This document shows, in pieces, positions 1 through 5,079 of a DNA stretch of 5,526 nucleotides (its first letter is position 1; each line of letters opens with the position of its first letter). Location: the NCBI GenBank assembly GCA_045546555.1, contig JAZQCY010000053.1, positions 1 to 5,526 on the forward strand, read 5' to 3'. Source of the stretch: UMGS172 sp045546555 (lineage in GTDB: Bacteria; Bacillota; Clostridia; Oscillospirales; Acutalibacteraceae). Below the pieces are notes generated by a model, which saw only the letters and a list, made by a program, of their open reading frames with translations, did no database searches and was not told where the DNA came from. Position numbers and translations under genes: made by a program.

Positions 1-356
1 CAGCCAGCGGCTATTCGCTTGAGGGCAACCTTGTCGGTCATCTTGCCAAGGGTGCAATGATAATCGGCAACACCTGCGAAAGGTTGGGTGTTTCGGAAGA
101 AACCAAACTGTTATTGCAACACATGGTGCTTTCTCACCACGGTGAGCCCGAGTTTGGCGCCGCAGTAAGGCCGATGTTCCTTGAAGCCGAGCTGTTAAGC
201 GAGCTTGACCTGATGGATGCCCGTGTCTATGAGCTGACCGAGGCCATAGGCAACGTGCAGCCCGGCGAATACACCAACAAAATGTGGGCGCTCGACAACC
301 GCAAATTCTACAACCACGGCCGCAACGAGGTCGACACCAAAGCAAAGCTTATCTAA
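1..356 (+). CDS. yhaM: 3'-5' exoribonuclease YhaM-like, C-terminal HD-domain part (5' truncated by window)
   Basis: The reading frame is open from base 3, so the gene begins before the window and only the last 117 residues are seen. What is visible resembles the C-terminal half of the HD (metal-dependent phosphohydrolase) domain of YhaM/Cbf1-type exoribonucleases. It has an EGNLVGH segment at visible residues 7-13, the LQHMVLSHHGEPE block near residues 38-50 with paired metal-ligand-type histidines, then AELLSELDLMDARV, and the closing PGEYTNKMWALDNRKFY stretch typical of the family. Family members are cytoplasmic Mn-dependent 3'-5' RNases with an N-terminal OB-fold, which would lie upstream. 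The position often held by His in AExLHxxD is Ser here. No start codon or RBS can be assigned. The gene converges on the glycosyltransferase gene, and its stop codon sits beside that gene's terminator U-tract. A different HD-domain hydrolase is possible, but the C-terminal motif order favours YhaM. Confidence 0.85.
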   Translation, partial: ASGYSLEGNLVGHLAKGAMIIGNTCERLGVSEETKLLLQHMVLSHHGEPEFGAAVRPMFLEAELLSELDLMDARVYELTEAIGNVQPGEYTNKMWALDNRKFYNHGRNEVDTKAKLI

Positions 357-395
357 AAACAAAAAACGCCGCCATCCACATCGGAATGACGGCGT
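354..395 (-). terminator. Intrinsic terminator of the glycosyltransferase gene
   Basis: The arms are 366-375 (ACGCCGCCAT) and 386-395 (ATGACGGCGT), with a 10-nt loop. Read on the minus strand, the single imperfect position becomes a G-U wobble and the hairpin is followed at once by TTTTTTGTTTTT, a strong U-tract. It begins 4 nt after the glycosyltransferase stop codon. Read on the plus strand the same position is a C-A mismatch and the downstream sequence (GTTATTATTC) is T-poor, so it should work poorly for the yhaM transcript. The minus-strand U-tract reaches the yhaM stop codon. Confidence 0.82.
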
Positions 396-399
396 GTTA

Positions 400-1344
400 T
401 TATTCATCCATTGTATTCTTCTCAATTATAAACCTCGGGCGGTGCTTGGTTTCAAGATATATCTTGCCGATATATTTACCGATAACACCGATTGCCGAAA
501 GCTGAATGCCGCCCAACGTCCATATCGAGGCCATAAGGCTGGTCCAGCCTGCGGTGGTGTTGTGCAAAAAGTGCTGAACAAGCGCATAAACGAGTATGCC
601 GACACCGACAATGCACAGCAAAATGCCAAGTCGGATGATCAGGTCAATGGGGCGGATGCTCAACGAGGTTATGCCCTCAAAGGCAAACGAAATCATCTTC
701 CTCAACGGGTATTTGCTTTTGCCTGCAAAGCGCTTACTGCGCTCGTAATAAACGGTGTCCGATTTAAAGCCGATAAGCGGCACCATTCCGCGCAAAAAGA
801 GATTGACCTCCTCGAATTCGGCCAAGGCATCCAACGCACGTCGGCTCATAAGTCTGAAATCGGCGTGATTATACACCGTTTCGGCACCCATCCACTTCAT
901 TATTTTGTAGAAAAACTGTGCCGTCCAACGCTTGAAGCAGGAATCCTTCTTTCGGTTGGAGCGCACGCCGTAGACGATGTCGTTGCCGTCGGAATAGCTG
1001 TCGATCATCTTGTCGATAGCGTTGATGTCGTCCTGCAGGTCGGCATCCATTGAGATCACAGCATCAAACTTGTCCTTGACCGTCATAAGACCTGCAAGCA
1101 GAGCATTCTGATGCCCACGATTGCGGCTCAATTTAATACCTTCAAAAAAGGCATTTTCCTTTGCAAGACGGGAGATTATAGCCCAGGTCTGGTCCTTTGA
1201 GCCGTCGTCGACAAAGGCAATGCGGCTGTCGCCCGATATCTTGCCGTCAAAAATCAGCTTATCATATTTTTCGGAAAGTCTTGCCGCAGTTTCAAGCAAG
1301 ACCTCCTCCTCATTGTAGCAGGGGATAACCATGCAAAGCTTCAT
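400..1344 (-). CDS. Family 2 glycosyltransferase, GtrB/DPM1-like (polyprenyl-phosphate sugar transferase)
   Basis: The 314-residue protein has the layout of bacterial GtrB/CsbB/YkoT and eukaryotic DPM1 relatives. A GT-A catalytic domain fills about residues 1-225. It carries VIPCYNEEE (6-14), the nucleotide-binding VDDGSKDQT (45-53), SRNRGHQNAL (73-82), the metal-binding MDADLQD (99-105) and ADFRLMSRRAL (161-171). Two hydrophobic membrane segments follow (about 233-257 and 270-292), then a short cytoplasmic tail with ETKHRPRFI (298-306). The family transfers a sugar, usually glucose or mannose, from a nucleotide donor to undecaprenyl phosphate on the inner face of the membrane for later use in wall, teichoic acid or lipid decoration. 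The donor cannot be read from sequence. The start is supported by AAAGGA 7-8 nt upstream and a sigma-A promoter. No GtrA-type flippase or GT-C partner is in the window, and the gene appears monocistronic. All catalytic motifs are intact. Confidence 0.92.
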   Translation of the reverse strand: MKLCMVIPCYNEEEVLLETAARLSEKYDKLIFDGKISGDSRIAFVDDGSKDQTWAIISRLAKENAFFEGIKLSRNRGHQNALLAGLMTVKDKFDAVISMDADLQDDINAIDKMIDSYSDGNDIVYGVRSNRKKDSCFKRWTAQFFYKIMKWMGAETVYNHADFRLMSRRALDALAEFEEVNLFLRGMVPLIGFKSDTVYYERSKRFAGKSKYPLRKMISFAFEGITSLSIRPIDLIIRLGILLCIVGVGILVYALVQHFLHNTTAGWTSLMASIWTLGGIQLSAIGVIGKYIGKIYLETKHRPRFIIEKNTMDE

Positions 1345-1379
1345 AAATTGGTTCCTTTATAATGGTATTTATAATTATA

Positions 1380-1408
1380 AGTATATTTTGTAACACCCGA
1401 TTTGTCAA
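1380..1408 (-). promoter_or_regulatory. Sigma-A promoter for the glycosyltransferase gene
   Basis: On the minus strand the -35 TTGACA (1403-1408, perfect consensus) is separated by exactly 17 bp from the -10 TATACT (1380-1385). Transcription would start near 1373, giving an AT-rich leader of about 28 nt that contains the AAAGGA ribosome binding site. Consensus hexamers and ideal spacing suggest a housekeeping promoter that is strong unless repressed. Confidence 0.8.
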
Positions 1409-1438
1409 GAGAACAAGTCTTTTATTCACTTTAATAAA

Positions 1439-1455
1439 TACGAAAATTTTTCGTA
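1439..1455. promoter_or_regulatory. 17-bp perfect palindrome, candidate regulator binding site
   Basis: TACGAAAA and TTTTCGTA are perfect inverted arms around a single central base. The centre (1447) is about 54 bp upstream of the predicted GH16 transcription start and just outside its -35 element, a position usual for an activator or an auxiliary operator. It also lies upstream of the divergent glycosyltransferase promoter. No RNA terminator role fits, because no gene ends here. The cognate regulator is unknown. Confidence 0.45.
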
Positions 1456-1465
1456 AGTTATATTG

Positions 1466-1494
1466 TTGACACAGTTTATAGGGTGTTGTAAACT
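1466..1494 (+). promoter_or_regulatory. Sigma-A promoter for the GH16 lipoprotein gene
   Basis: The -35 TTGACA (1466-1471, perfect) and -10 TAAACT (1489-1494) are separated by 17 bp. Transcription should begin around 1500-1502, leaving a leader of about 40 nt before the ATG at 1541. The -10 element lies inside the right arm of the dyad at 1471-1496, and the left arm begins at the last base of the -35. Confidence 0.75.
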
Positions 1495-1496
1495 GT
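1471..1496. promoter_or_regulatory. Inverted repeat overlapping the GH16 promoter, candidate operator
   Basis: Perfect 8-bp arms ACAGTTTA (1471-1478) and TAAACTGT (1489-1496) flank a 10-bp spacer. The arm centres are 18 bp apart, close to two helical turns, and together they fill the space from the -35 to just past the -10. A dimeric repressor bound here would block RNA polymerase. The symmetry and placement are seen in the sequence. The operator role is inferred and the regulator is not in the window. Confidence 0.5.
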
Positions 1497-1499
1497 ATT

Positions 1500-1515
1500 T
1501 GGCAAAGTGTTGCCA
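1500..1515 (+). promoter_or_regulatory. Short dyad / possible 5'-end hairpin of the GH16 mRNA
   Basis: TGGCAA and TTGCCA form a perfect 6-bp inverted repeat around the 4-nt loop AGTG, exactly where the GH16 transcript is predicted to begin. It could be a downstream operator in DNA or a stem-loop at the very 5' end of the mRNA, which is known to protect transcripts from 5' attack in Firmicutes. Six base pairs is short, so chance cannot be excluded. Confidence 0.35.
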
Positions 1516-1519
1516 CAAC

Positions 1520-1549
1520 TTTATGAAAAGAGGTCAATTTATGAAAAGA
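1520..1549 (+). repeat. 12-bp direct repeat spanning the GH16 ribosome binding site and start codon
   Basis: TTTATGAAAAGA occurs at 1520-1531 and again at 1538-1549, an 18-bp period that keeps frame. The first copy's end supplies part of the AAGAGG ribosome binding site for the second copy's ATG. The first copy's ATG lacks a ribosome binding site of its own. Confidence 0.6.
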
Positions 1550-3316
1550 TTGCTTTCTTTAATAATCGTTTTGATCTTGTCGGTCGGTCTGTTTGCCGCT
1601 TGCTCGGGTTCTGATACCGATGTCAATACGCCCTCGGACGGCGTTATCACCGACGGCGCATTCTCGACGGCCGATATAAAATATCTTGACGGAAATGGCG
1701 AGTCGGTCTACCGTATCGTCCGTCCCGAAAATGATGATATGGGCGCCACTCCCAACGCATCTCTCATCTTTAAGCAGATGAAGGAGACCTTGGGTGTTGC
1801 CGTTAAAAACGTTCAGGATTCCGAAAACGGAACCGATGCCTTTGAGATACTTGTCGGTCACACCAACCGTCCCGAATCACAGCAGGCCTTGGATTATCTC
1901 AAGGCCAATGTCGGCGGTCGTTACCGTGACTATATTATCTGCACTATCGGCAAAAAGATCGTTATCAATGCCTTCTTTGAGGAGGCCTTGGCCGATGCTT
2001 GCGATTATTTTATCAAGAATTATCTTAAAAAGGACGGCATTAAGGGCGGTATAAAATATACGGTTGCAACCAAGGGTGAGTTTTCAACCGTCACCGTCAA
2101 CGGCACCTCGGTCGATAAGTTTTCGGTGATACGTCCGCATTTCAATTCGTCGTATCTGACCCAGCTGCAGATGGAGAAAATGATCGGAGAGCTCACTGAT
2201 AAAACGGGCTACCGCCTTGTTATCAAGGAGGACGAATACACGACAGAGGGCGATTTTGAAATAATTGTCGGAAACACCAACCGTTCGGGAGTTGAAAAAA
2301 TCGACAACCGTGACACCTATTCCGTAAAGGTCTCGGGCAACAAGGTCTACCTCAACGGCGGAAGTCCCTATGCCACCGCTCTGGCCGTTTCGGAATTTGC
2401 GAAAATGCTGAACAACGGAGCAGTTACCGATGCCGACTCCGCCACGGGAAGCTATGCGACGGTTTCGGCAGGCTACGACTCGGCGAGCTATTACAAGCCG
2501 ATGTGGACAGATGATTTTGACTATGCCGAAATTGGCGTCAACGGTGTTGACACCGGCAAATGGTGGATAATCAGCGAGGATAAGGAAAAATTCCATTCCG
2601 AGGGCTACAACGGCAAGACCTCGATCCGTTCCTCTGCGGCCGATGTTTTGAGGGTTGAAAACGGCCATCTTAAGATCAGTGCAAAGTATGATGACACTTA
2701 TTATTACGGCGCAATGCTCCGTTCACCGTATTCATTGGTGTTCCGCTACGGATATGTTGAGGAATCGGCTATATTGCCCAACGGCGGCGGTCTTTGGACG
2801 GCACTTTGGGTGACCTCGGCAGGCGGTGACTACTGCGGTCAGGAAATAGACATCAATGAATGCTTCGGAAATGCCAAGGTCATTGCGGCCAACGGTCACA
2901 CCTGGCCGAGCGATGCCGCTGTTGCAGAGAAGGGCTGGCAGCATACCTCGCTTGACGGCGATTTCAGCAACGAAAAGAAGTATGACTGCCCCGACGGCAA
3001 GTCCTTTAACGATGGCTTCCACACCTTCGGCTATCTGTGGACCGAAAGTCAGATGTCGTTTATCTGCGACGGTAAGATATTCTTCACCTATGAGATAAAG
3101 TCCGAAAACGAGCAGGATATGGCGGCGTTTACTACCGAAAGCCAGTTGATATTAAGCCTTGCCAACGGCTTTGCCTCCAACGGCTCGGCACCCGAGGAGG
3201 GCGCCGCCTATTGGAACGAAACCAATACGCTGACCGTAGACTACGTCCACCTTTATCAGATAAAGGACGGCACCCAGATTTGGCGCAACGGCATTGAATC
3301 GCAGGAATATAAATAA
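1541..3316 (+). CDS. Secreted lipoprotein with duplicated N-terminal domain and C-terminal GH16 glycoside hydrolase
   Basis: The 591-residue protein starts with a lipoprotein signal peptide: MKRLL, a hydrophobic core, and lipobox FAAC with the lipidated Cys at 21. It should be anchored on the outer face of the membrane. Residues about 48-175 and 185-295 are two copies of one alpha/beta domain. They share the marks EILVGHTNR (102-110) and EIIVGNTNR (240-248), each followed by a strand and an Ala-rich helix. A GH16 beta-jelly-roll fills about 320-575, with GLWTALW (417-423), the catalytic EIDINE (435-440: nucleophile E435, D437, acid/base E440), HTFGYLWTES (494-503) and the closing VDYVHLYQ (566-573). 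GH16 enzymes cut beta-1,3/1,4-glucans and related polysaccharides by a retaining mechanism; the exact substrate cannot be assigned. The ATG at 1541 is chosen because AAGAGG lies 7 nt upstream and the signal peptide starts there; the in-frame ATG at 1523 has no ribosome binding site. No transporter or other glycosidase gene is adjacent. Confidence 0.9.
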   Translation: MKRLLSLIIVLILSVGLFAACSGSDTDVNTPSDGVITDGAFSTADIKYLDGNGESVYRIVRPENDDMGATPNASLIFKQMKETLGVAVKNVQDSENGTDAFEILVGHTNRPESQQALDYLKANVGGRYRDYIICTIGKKIVINAFFEEALADACDYFIKNYLKKDGIKGGIKYTVATKGEFSTVTVNGTSVDKFSVIRPHFNSSYLTQLQMEKMIGELTDKTGYRLVIKEDEYTTEGDFEIIVGNTNRSGVEKIDNRDTYSVKVSGNKVYLNGGSPYATALAVSEFAKMLNNGAVTDADSATGSYATVSAGYDSASYYKPMWTDDFDYAEIGVNGVDTGKWWIISEDKEKFHSEGYNGKTSIRSSAADVLRVENGHLKISAKYDDTYYYGAMLRSPYSLVFRYGYVEESAILPNGGGLWTALWVTSAGGDYCGQEIDINECFGNAKVIAANGHTWPSDAAVAEKGWQHTSLDGDFSNEKKYDCPDGKSFNDGFHTFGYLWTESQMSFICDGKIFFTYEIKSENEQDMAAFTTESQLILSLANGFASNGSAPEEGAAYWNETNTLTVDYVHLYQIKDGTQIWRNGIESQEYK

Positions 3317-3325
3317 GTAAAACAA

Positions 3326-3353
3326 AGCACCTGAACATAGTCGTTCAGGTGCT
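3326..3353. terminator. Bidirectional intrinsic terminator between the GH16 and acyltransferase genes
   Basis: An 11-bp perfect stem (3326-3336 with 3343-3353, core GCACCTGAAC/GTTCAGGTGC) closes a 6-nt loop, starting 9 nt after the GH16 stop codon and ending 8 nt before the acyltransferase stop codon. On the minus strand the stem runs directly into TTTGTTTTAC, a good U-tract. On the plus strand the tail (GATTTGCATTATATATC) is weaker, so it mainly serves the acyltransferase gene but probably also ends GH16 transcription. Confidence 0.85.
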
Positions 3354-3361
3354 GATTTGCA

Positions 3362-4486
3362 TTATATATCTTTTATATAGCAACGGCGGCGGCGGTGCTG
3401 ACGCTTGTCAAAATGTCGCCACATACTGTGGACGGCGGTATTGTTTTCAAGCATGGGGCCTGTTTCGCAATACTTTACGCCGTTTTTGATGATTATCTTT
3501 GCCAGGGTGTTTATCAGAATGGCAGGAACCCCAAGCGACTGATACTCCGGCAATACGGCAACGAAGAACATTTCAAGTGTATCGTTCTTGCACTTCAAGG
3601 CCTTGAGCATTCGGAATATTCCGAGAGGGAACAGCTTGCCGTCGGATTTCTTCAGCGCTTTGGCAATGGACGGCACAAGCACGCCGAAGCCGATTATATT
3701 ACCGTCCTTGTCCTTGACCGAGCACACATAATCAAGATTGACTACGGGCACGTAGCCGTCAAGTGCGTGCTTGATGACCTTTGGCGTAAGCGGAACGGTG
3801 CCGTACAGCTTGGAGAAGGCGATGTCGATGACCTTGAATGCCTCCAAAGCGTCGTTATACAACGTCTTTCGGTCGTTATACATCGTGACCTGAAAGCCGT
3901 GTTTTTTTATAATGTGGTTGCCGATTCGTTCAAAACGGGGGTCAAGGCTTTCGGGAACGTTGATTCGGTACTCGATCCAGTCGATATCCTTTTTAAGCCC
4001 CAATCGCTCCATGTGGTCTATGTAGTAAGGGTAGTTATAGAAGGTAATAGACATATTGAATTCTTCAAAGCCCTCGACCAGCATACCCTCGTGGTCCATA
4101 TCGGTGAAGCCGATGGGGCCCATAATTTCGGTATGACCGTTTTCCTTACCCCAGGCAACGACCGTGTCGAACAAAGCCTTGGATACCTCGTAATCGTCAA
4201 TAAAATCAAAACGGGTAAAGCGGATGGCGTTTTTGTCCCATTTTTTATTGTATGCGTGGTTGATAAGACCTGCAATTCTGCCGACGATTTTTTCGTCCTT
4301 ATATGCCAAAAACAGCTTGGTGTCGCAAAAATCGTAGGCAGGGTTCTTTTCTTTGGTAAAGGTTTCTTCCTCGTCGGATGCCATAAAAGGAACGTAATAC
4401 TCATTACCTTTATAAAGCGAATTAGGAAATTCGATCCATTTCTTTAAATCTTTTTTGGTTATAACCTCTTTGATAACTACACCCAT
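3362..4486 (-). CDS. GNAT-like N-acyltransferase, long YghO-like type (function unassigned)
   Basis: The 374-residue protein matches a widespread but poorly characterised group of long GNAT-fold proteins. Recognisable marks are FPNSLYKGNEYYVP (20-33), the central GPIGFTDMDHEGMLVEGF (123-140), and a C-terminal acetyl-CoA-site-like segment VAVLPEYQSLG (309-319, with Q316-x-x-G319 as in GNAT motif A). Next comes ETGPMLENN and a basic end, HRRRRCYIKDI. There is no signal peptide or membrane segment, so it should be cytoplasmic. The acyl donor and acceptor are unknown. The frame extends 33 codons further upstream, but the ATG at 4486 is chosen because AAGAGG ends 9 nt before it and the conserved region begins there. 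The ATG three codons upstream abuts the ribosome binding site and the most distal one has none. It is convergent with the GH16 gene and divergent from spoIIID. Confidence is high for a real gene and family, low for any reaction. Confidence 0.82.
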   Translation of the reverse strand: MGVVIKEVITKKDLKKWIEFPNSLYKGNEYYVPFMASDEEETFTKEKNPAYDFCDTKLFLAYKDEKIVGRIAGLINHAYNKKWDKNAIRFTRFDFIDDYEVSKALFDTVVAWGKENGHTEIMGPIGFTDMDHEGMLVEGFEEFNMSITFYNYPYYIDHMERLGLKKDIDWIEYRINVPESLDPRFERIGNHIIKKHGFQVTMYNDRKTLYNDALEAFKVIDIAFSKLYGTVPLTPKVIKHALDGYVPVVNLDYVCSVKDKDGNIIGFGVLVPSIAKALKKSDGKLFPLGIFRMLKALKCKNDTLEMFFVAVLPEYQSLGVPAILINTLAKIIIKNGVKYCETGPMLENNTAVHSMWRHFDKRQHRRRRCYIKDI

Positions 4487-4495
4487 AGGCCACAT

Positions 4496-4501
4496 CCTCT
4501 T
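4496..4501 (-). promoter_or_regulatory. Ribosome binding site deciding the acyltransferase start
   Basis: AAGAGG on the minus strand lies 9 nt before the ATG at 4486. A closer ATG (4495) touches the site and could not be used from it. This sets the start at the MGVVIKEV residues, not at the longer open frame. Confidence 0.7.
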
Positions 4502-4720
4502 GAAAATTTGATCCGATTCTGTAATATTCAAGCATCGGCGCACCGAGGTAAATGCCGATAAAACGATGTTACATATACAAACCATTCTCTGAATTGTGAA
4601 TACACTATTACATAGTTTATCATATTTTCAAATAAATTACAACAATTTTCTTCGTTTGGGTAAATTCGCTCGGCCGTTAACCGTGAATGTGTCTATAAAA
4701 AGCAGGCAAATAATAACAGT

Positions 4721-4748
4721 TCTAATCACCGACTTTTGCTCATACAAT
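4721..4748 (+). promoter_or_regulatory. Candidate sigma-E-type promoter for spoIIID
   Basis: CATACAAT at 4741-4748 matches the sigma-E -10 pattern (CATACA-T, from memory of Bacillus subtilis sites) perfectly. It lies 14 bp before the ribosome binding site, placing the transcript start near 4755. The -35 side (TCTAATC, 4721-4727, spacer 13 bp) is a weak match. Sigma-E control of spoIIID is established in B. subtilis, so the -10 element is biologically expected here. No good sigma-A promoter is seen close to the gene. Confidence 0.55.
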
Positions 4749-4762
4749 TCAGTAGACCTTTT

Positions 4763-4767
4763 AGGAG
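4763..4767 (+). promoter_or_regulatory. Ribosome binding site deciding the spoIIID start
   Basis: AGGAG lies 8 nt before the ATG at 4776. The out-of-frame ATG at 4771 reads ATG GTA TGA and stops at once. The upstream open frame lies largely before the predicted transcript start. Confidence 0.8.
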
Positions 4768-4775
4768 TTGATGGT

Positions 4776-5024
4776 ATGAGGAATGAAGTGGAGTCAAGGG
4801 CAACCGTTTTGGGTGAGTACATAATCGAAAACGATGCCACCGTAAGGGCTACGGCCAAGGTATTCAAGATCAGCAAATCCACCGTGCATAAGGATGTCAC
4901 CGAAAGGCTTAAATCGCATAATCCCGAGTTGTGGAGGGCGGTCAAGGTGGTGCTTGAGCGCAACAAGGAGGAGCGCCACATCCGTGGCGGTCTTGCCACA
5001 AGAAGAAAGTACAAGGGAATATGA
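4776..5024 (+). CDS. spoIIID: Stage III sporulation transcriptional regulator SpoIIID
   Basis: The 82-residue protein is close in length and motif order to SpoIIID (93 residues in B. subtilis). It has R-x-x-x-x-GEYIIEN near the start, a helix-turn-helix at about 22-46 (TVRATAKVFKISKSTVHKDV) with the family signature SKSTVHKD (33-40) and TERL (42-45), and the C-terminal DNA-contacting basic stretch RHIRGGLATRRKYK (67-80). SpoIIID acts in the mother cell during endospore formation, repressing part of the sigma-E regulon and activating genes such as sigK and late sigma-E genes. The acidic tail of the Bacillus protein is absent, as far as I know usual in clostridial versions. The upstream CATACAAT element fits mother-cell expression. 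Its presence indicates a sporulating lineage. Confidence 0.96.
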   Translation: MRNEVESRATVLGEYIIENDATVRATAKVFKISKSTVHKDVTERLKSHNPELWRAVKVVLERNKEERHIRGGLATRRKYKGI

Positions 5025-5033
5025 AGAAAAAAA

Positions 5034-5079
5034 CACCGTCCGAGCAACGTATCAGTGCTTGGACGGTGCGCTTGTTTTT
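5034..5079. terminator. Bidirectional intrinsic terminator between spoIIID and the C_GCAxxG_C_C gene
   Basis: Arms CACCGTCCGAGCA (5034-5046) and TGCTTGGACGGTG (5056-5068) pair over 13 bp with one G-U wobble on the plus strand, around a 9-nt loop. Plus-strand transcripts run into CGCTTGTTTTT, and minus-strand transcripts into TTTTTTTCTTC. The plus-strand U-tract overlaps the neighbouring gene's stop codon, and the stem starts 9 nt after the spoIIID stop. Confidence 0.88.

Larger units (their letters stand above)
1345..1540. other. Divergent regulatory region between the glycosyltransferase and GH16 genes
   Basis: This 196-bp non-coding AT-rich stretch separates two divergently transcribed genes. 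It holds one sigma-A promoter facing each way, a 17-bp palindrome at 1439-1455, an interrupted dyad at 1471-1496 inside the GH16 core promoter, a short dyad at 1500-1515 at the predicted GH16 transcript start, and a 12-bp direct repeat at 1520-1549 around the GH16 start codon. The minus-strand promoter is clear of all of these dyads, so the signals look dedicated mainly to the GH16 gene. Confidence 0.75.
4487..4775. other. Divergent intergenic region between the acyltransferase gene and spoIIID
   Basis: This 289-bp non-coding stretch is AT-rich in the middle (about 4600-4660). Toward spoIIID it holds a sigma-E-like -10 element (4741-4748) and ribosome binding site. Toward the acyltransferase gene it holds the AAGAGG ribosome binding site (4496-4501). 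The best minus-strand -10 candidate is TATGAT (4619-4624) with only a poor -35 (TTGTTG, 4640-4645, 15-bp spacer), so that gene's promoter is not firmly placed. If it is used, the leader would be about 125 nt. Open frames in both directions across this stretch lack ribosome binding sites and family similarity. Confidence 0.6.

Noticed and set aside
394..1053. Plus-strand open frame of 219 codons opposite the glycosyltransferase gene
   Set aside because: It is an antisense shadow of a gene with complete catalytic motifs, and has no ribosome binding site or recognisable domain.
1357..1380. TTATAAT/ATTATAA inverted repeat before the glycosyltransferase start
   Set aside because: It is made only of A and T in an AT-rich leader, so symmetry by chance is likely.
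1463..1540. N-terminal extension of the GH16 gene from a TTG at 1463
   Set aside because: It would place translation inside the core promoter and put 26 residues before a clear lipoprotein signal peptide.
2084..2668. Minus-strand open frame of 194 codons within the GH16 gene
   Set aside because: It is antisense to the repeated domains and the start of the GH16 domain, without start signals.
3395..4447. Plus-strand open frame of 350 codons opposite the acyltransferase gene
   Set aside because: Its length is striking, but it mirrors the conserved GNAT-like gene, has no upstream ribosome binding site, and resembles no family. The opposite strand carries the conserved motifs, start signals and terminator.
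4534..4559. ATCGGC/GCCGAT inverted repeat in the acyltransferase leader
   Set aside because: Only 6 bp around a 14-nt loop, with no U-tract and no riboswitch-like conserved core that I recognise.
4487..4585. 33-residue N-terminal extension of the acyltransferase
   Set aside because: No ribosome binding site precedes the upstream ATG, and the AAGAGG at 4496-4501 fits the start at 4486.
4596..4775. N-terminal extension of SpoIIID back to 4596
   Set aside because: The family begins near the ATG at 4776, which has AGGAG 8 nt upstream; the extension covers the predicted promoter.
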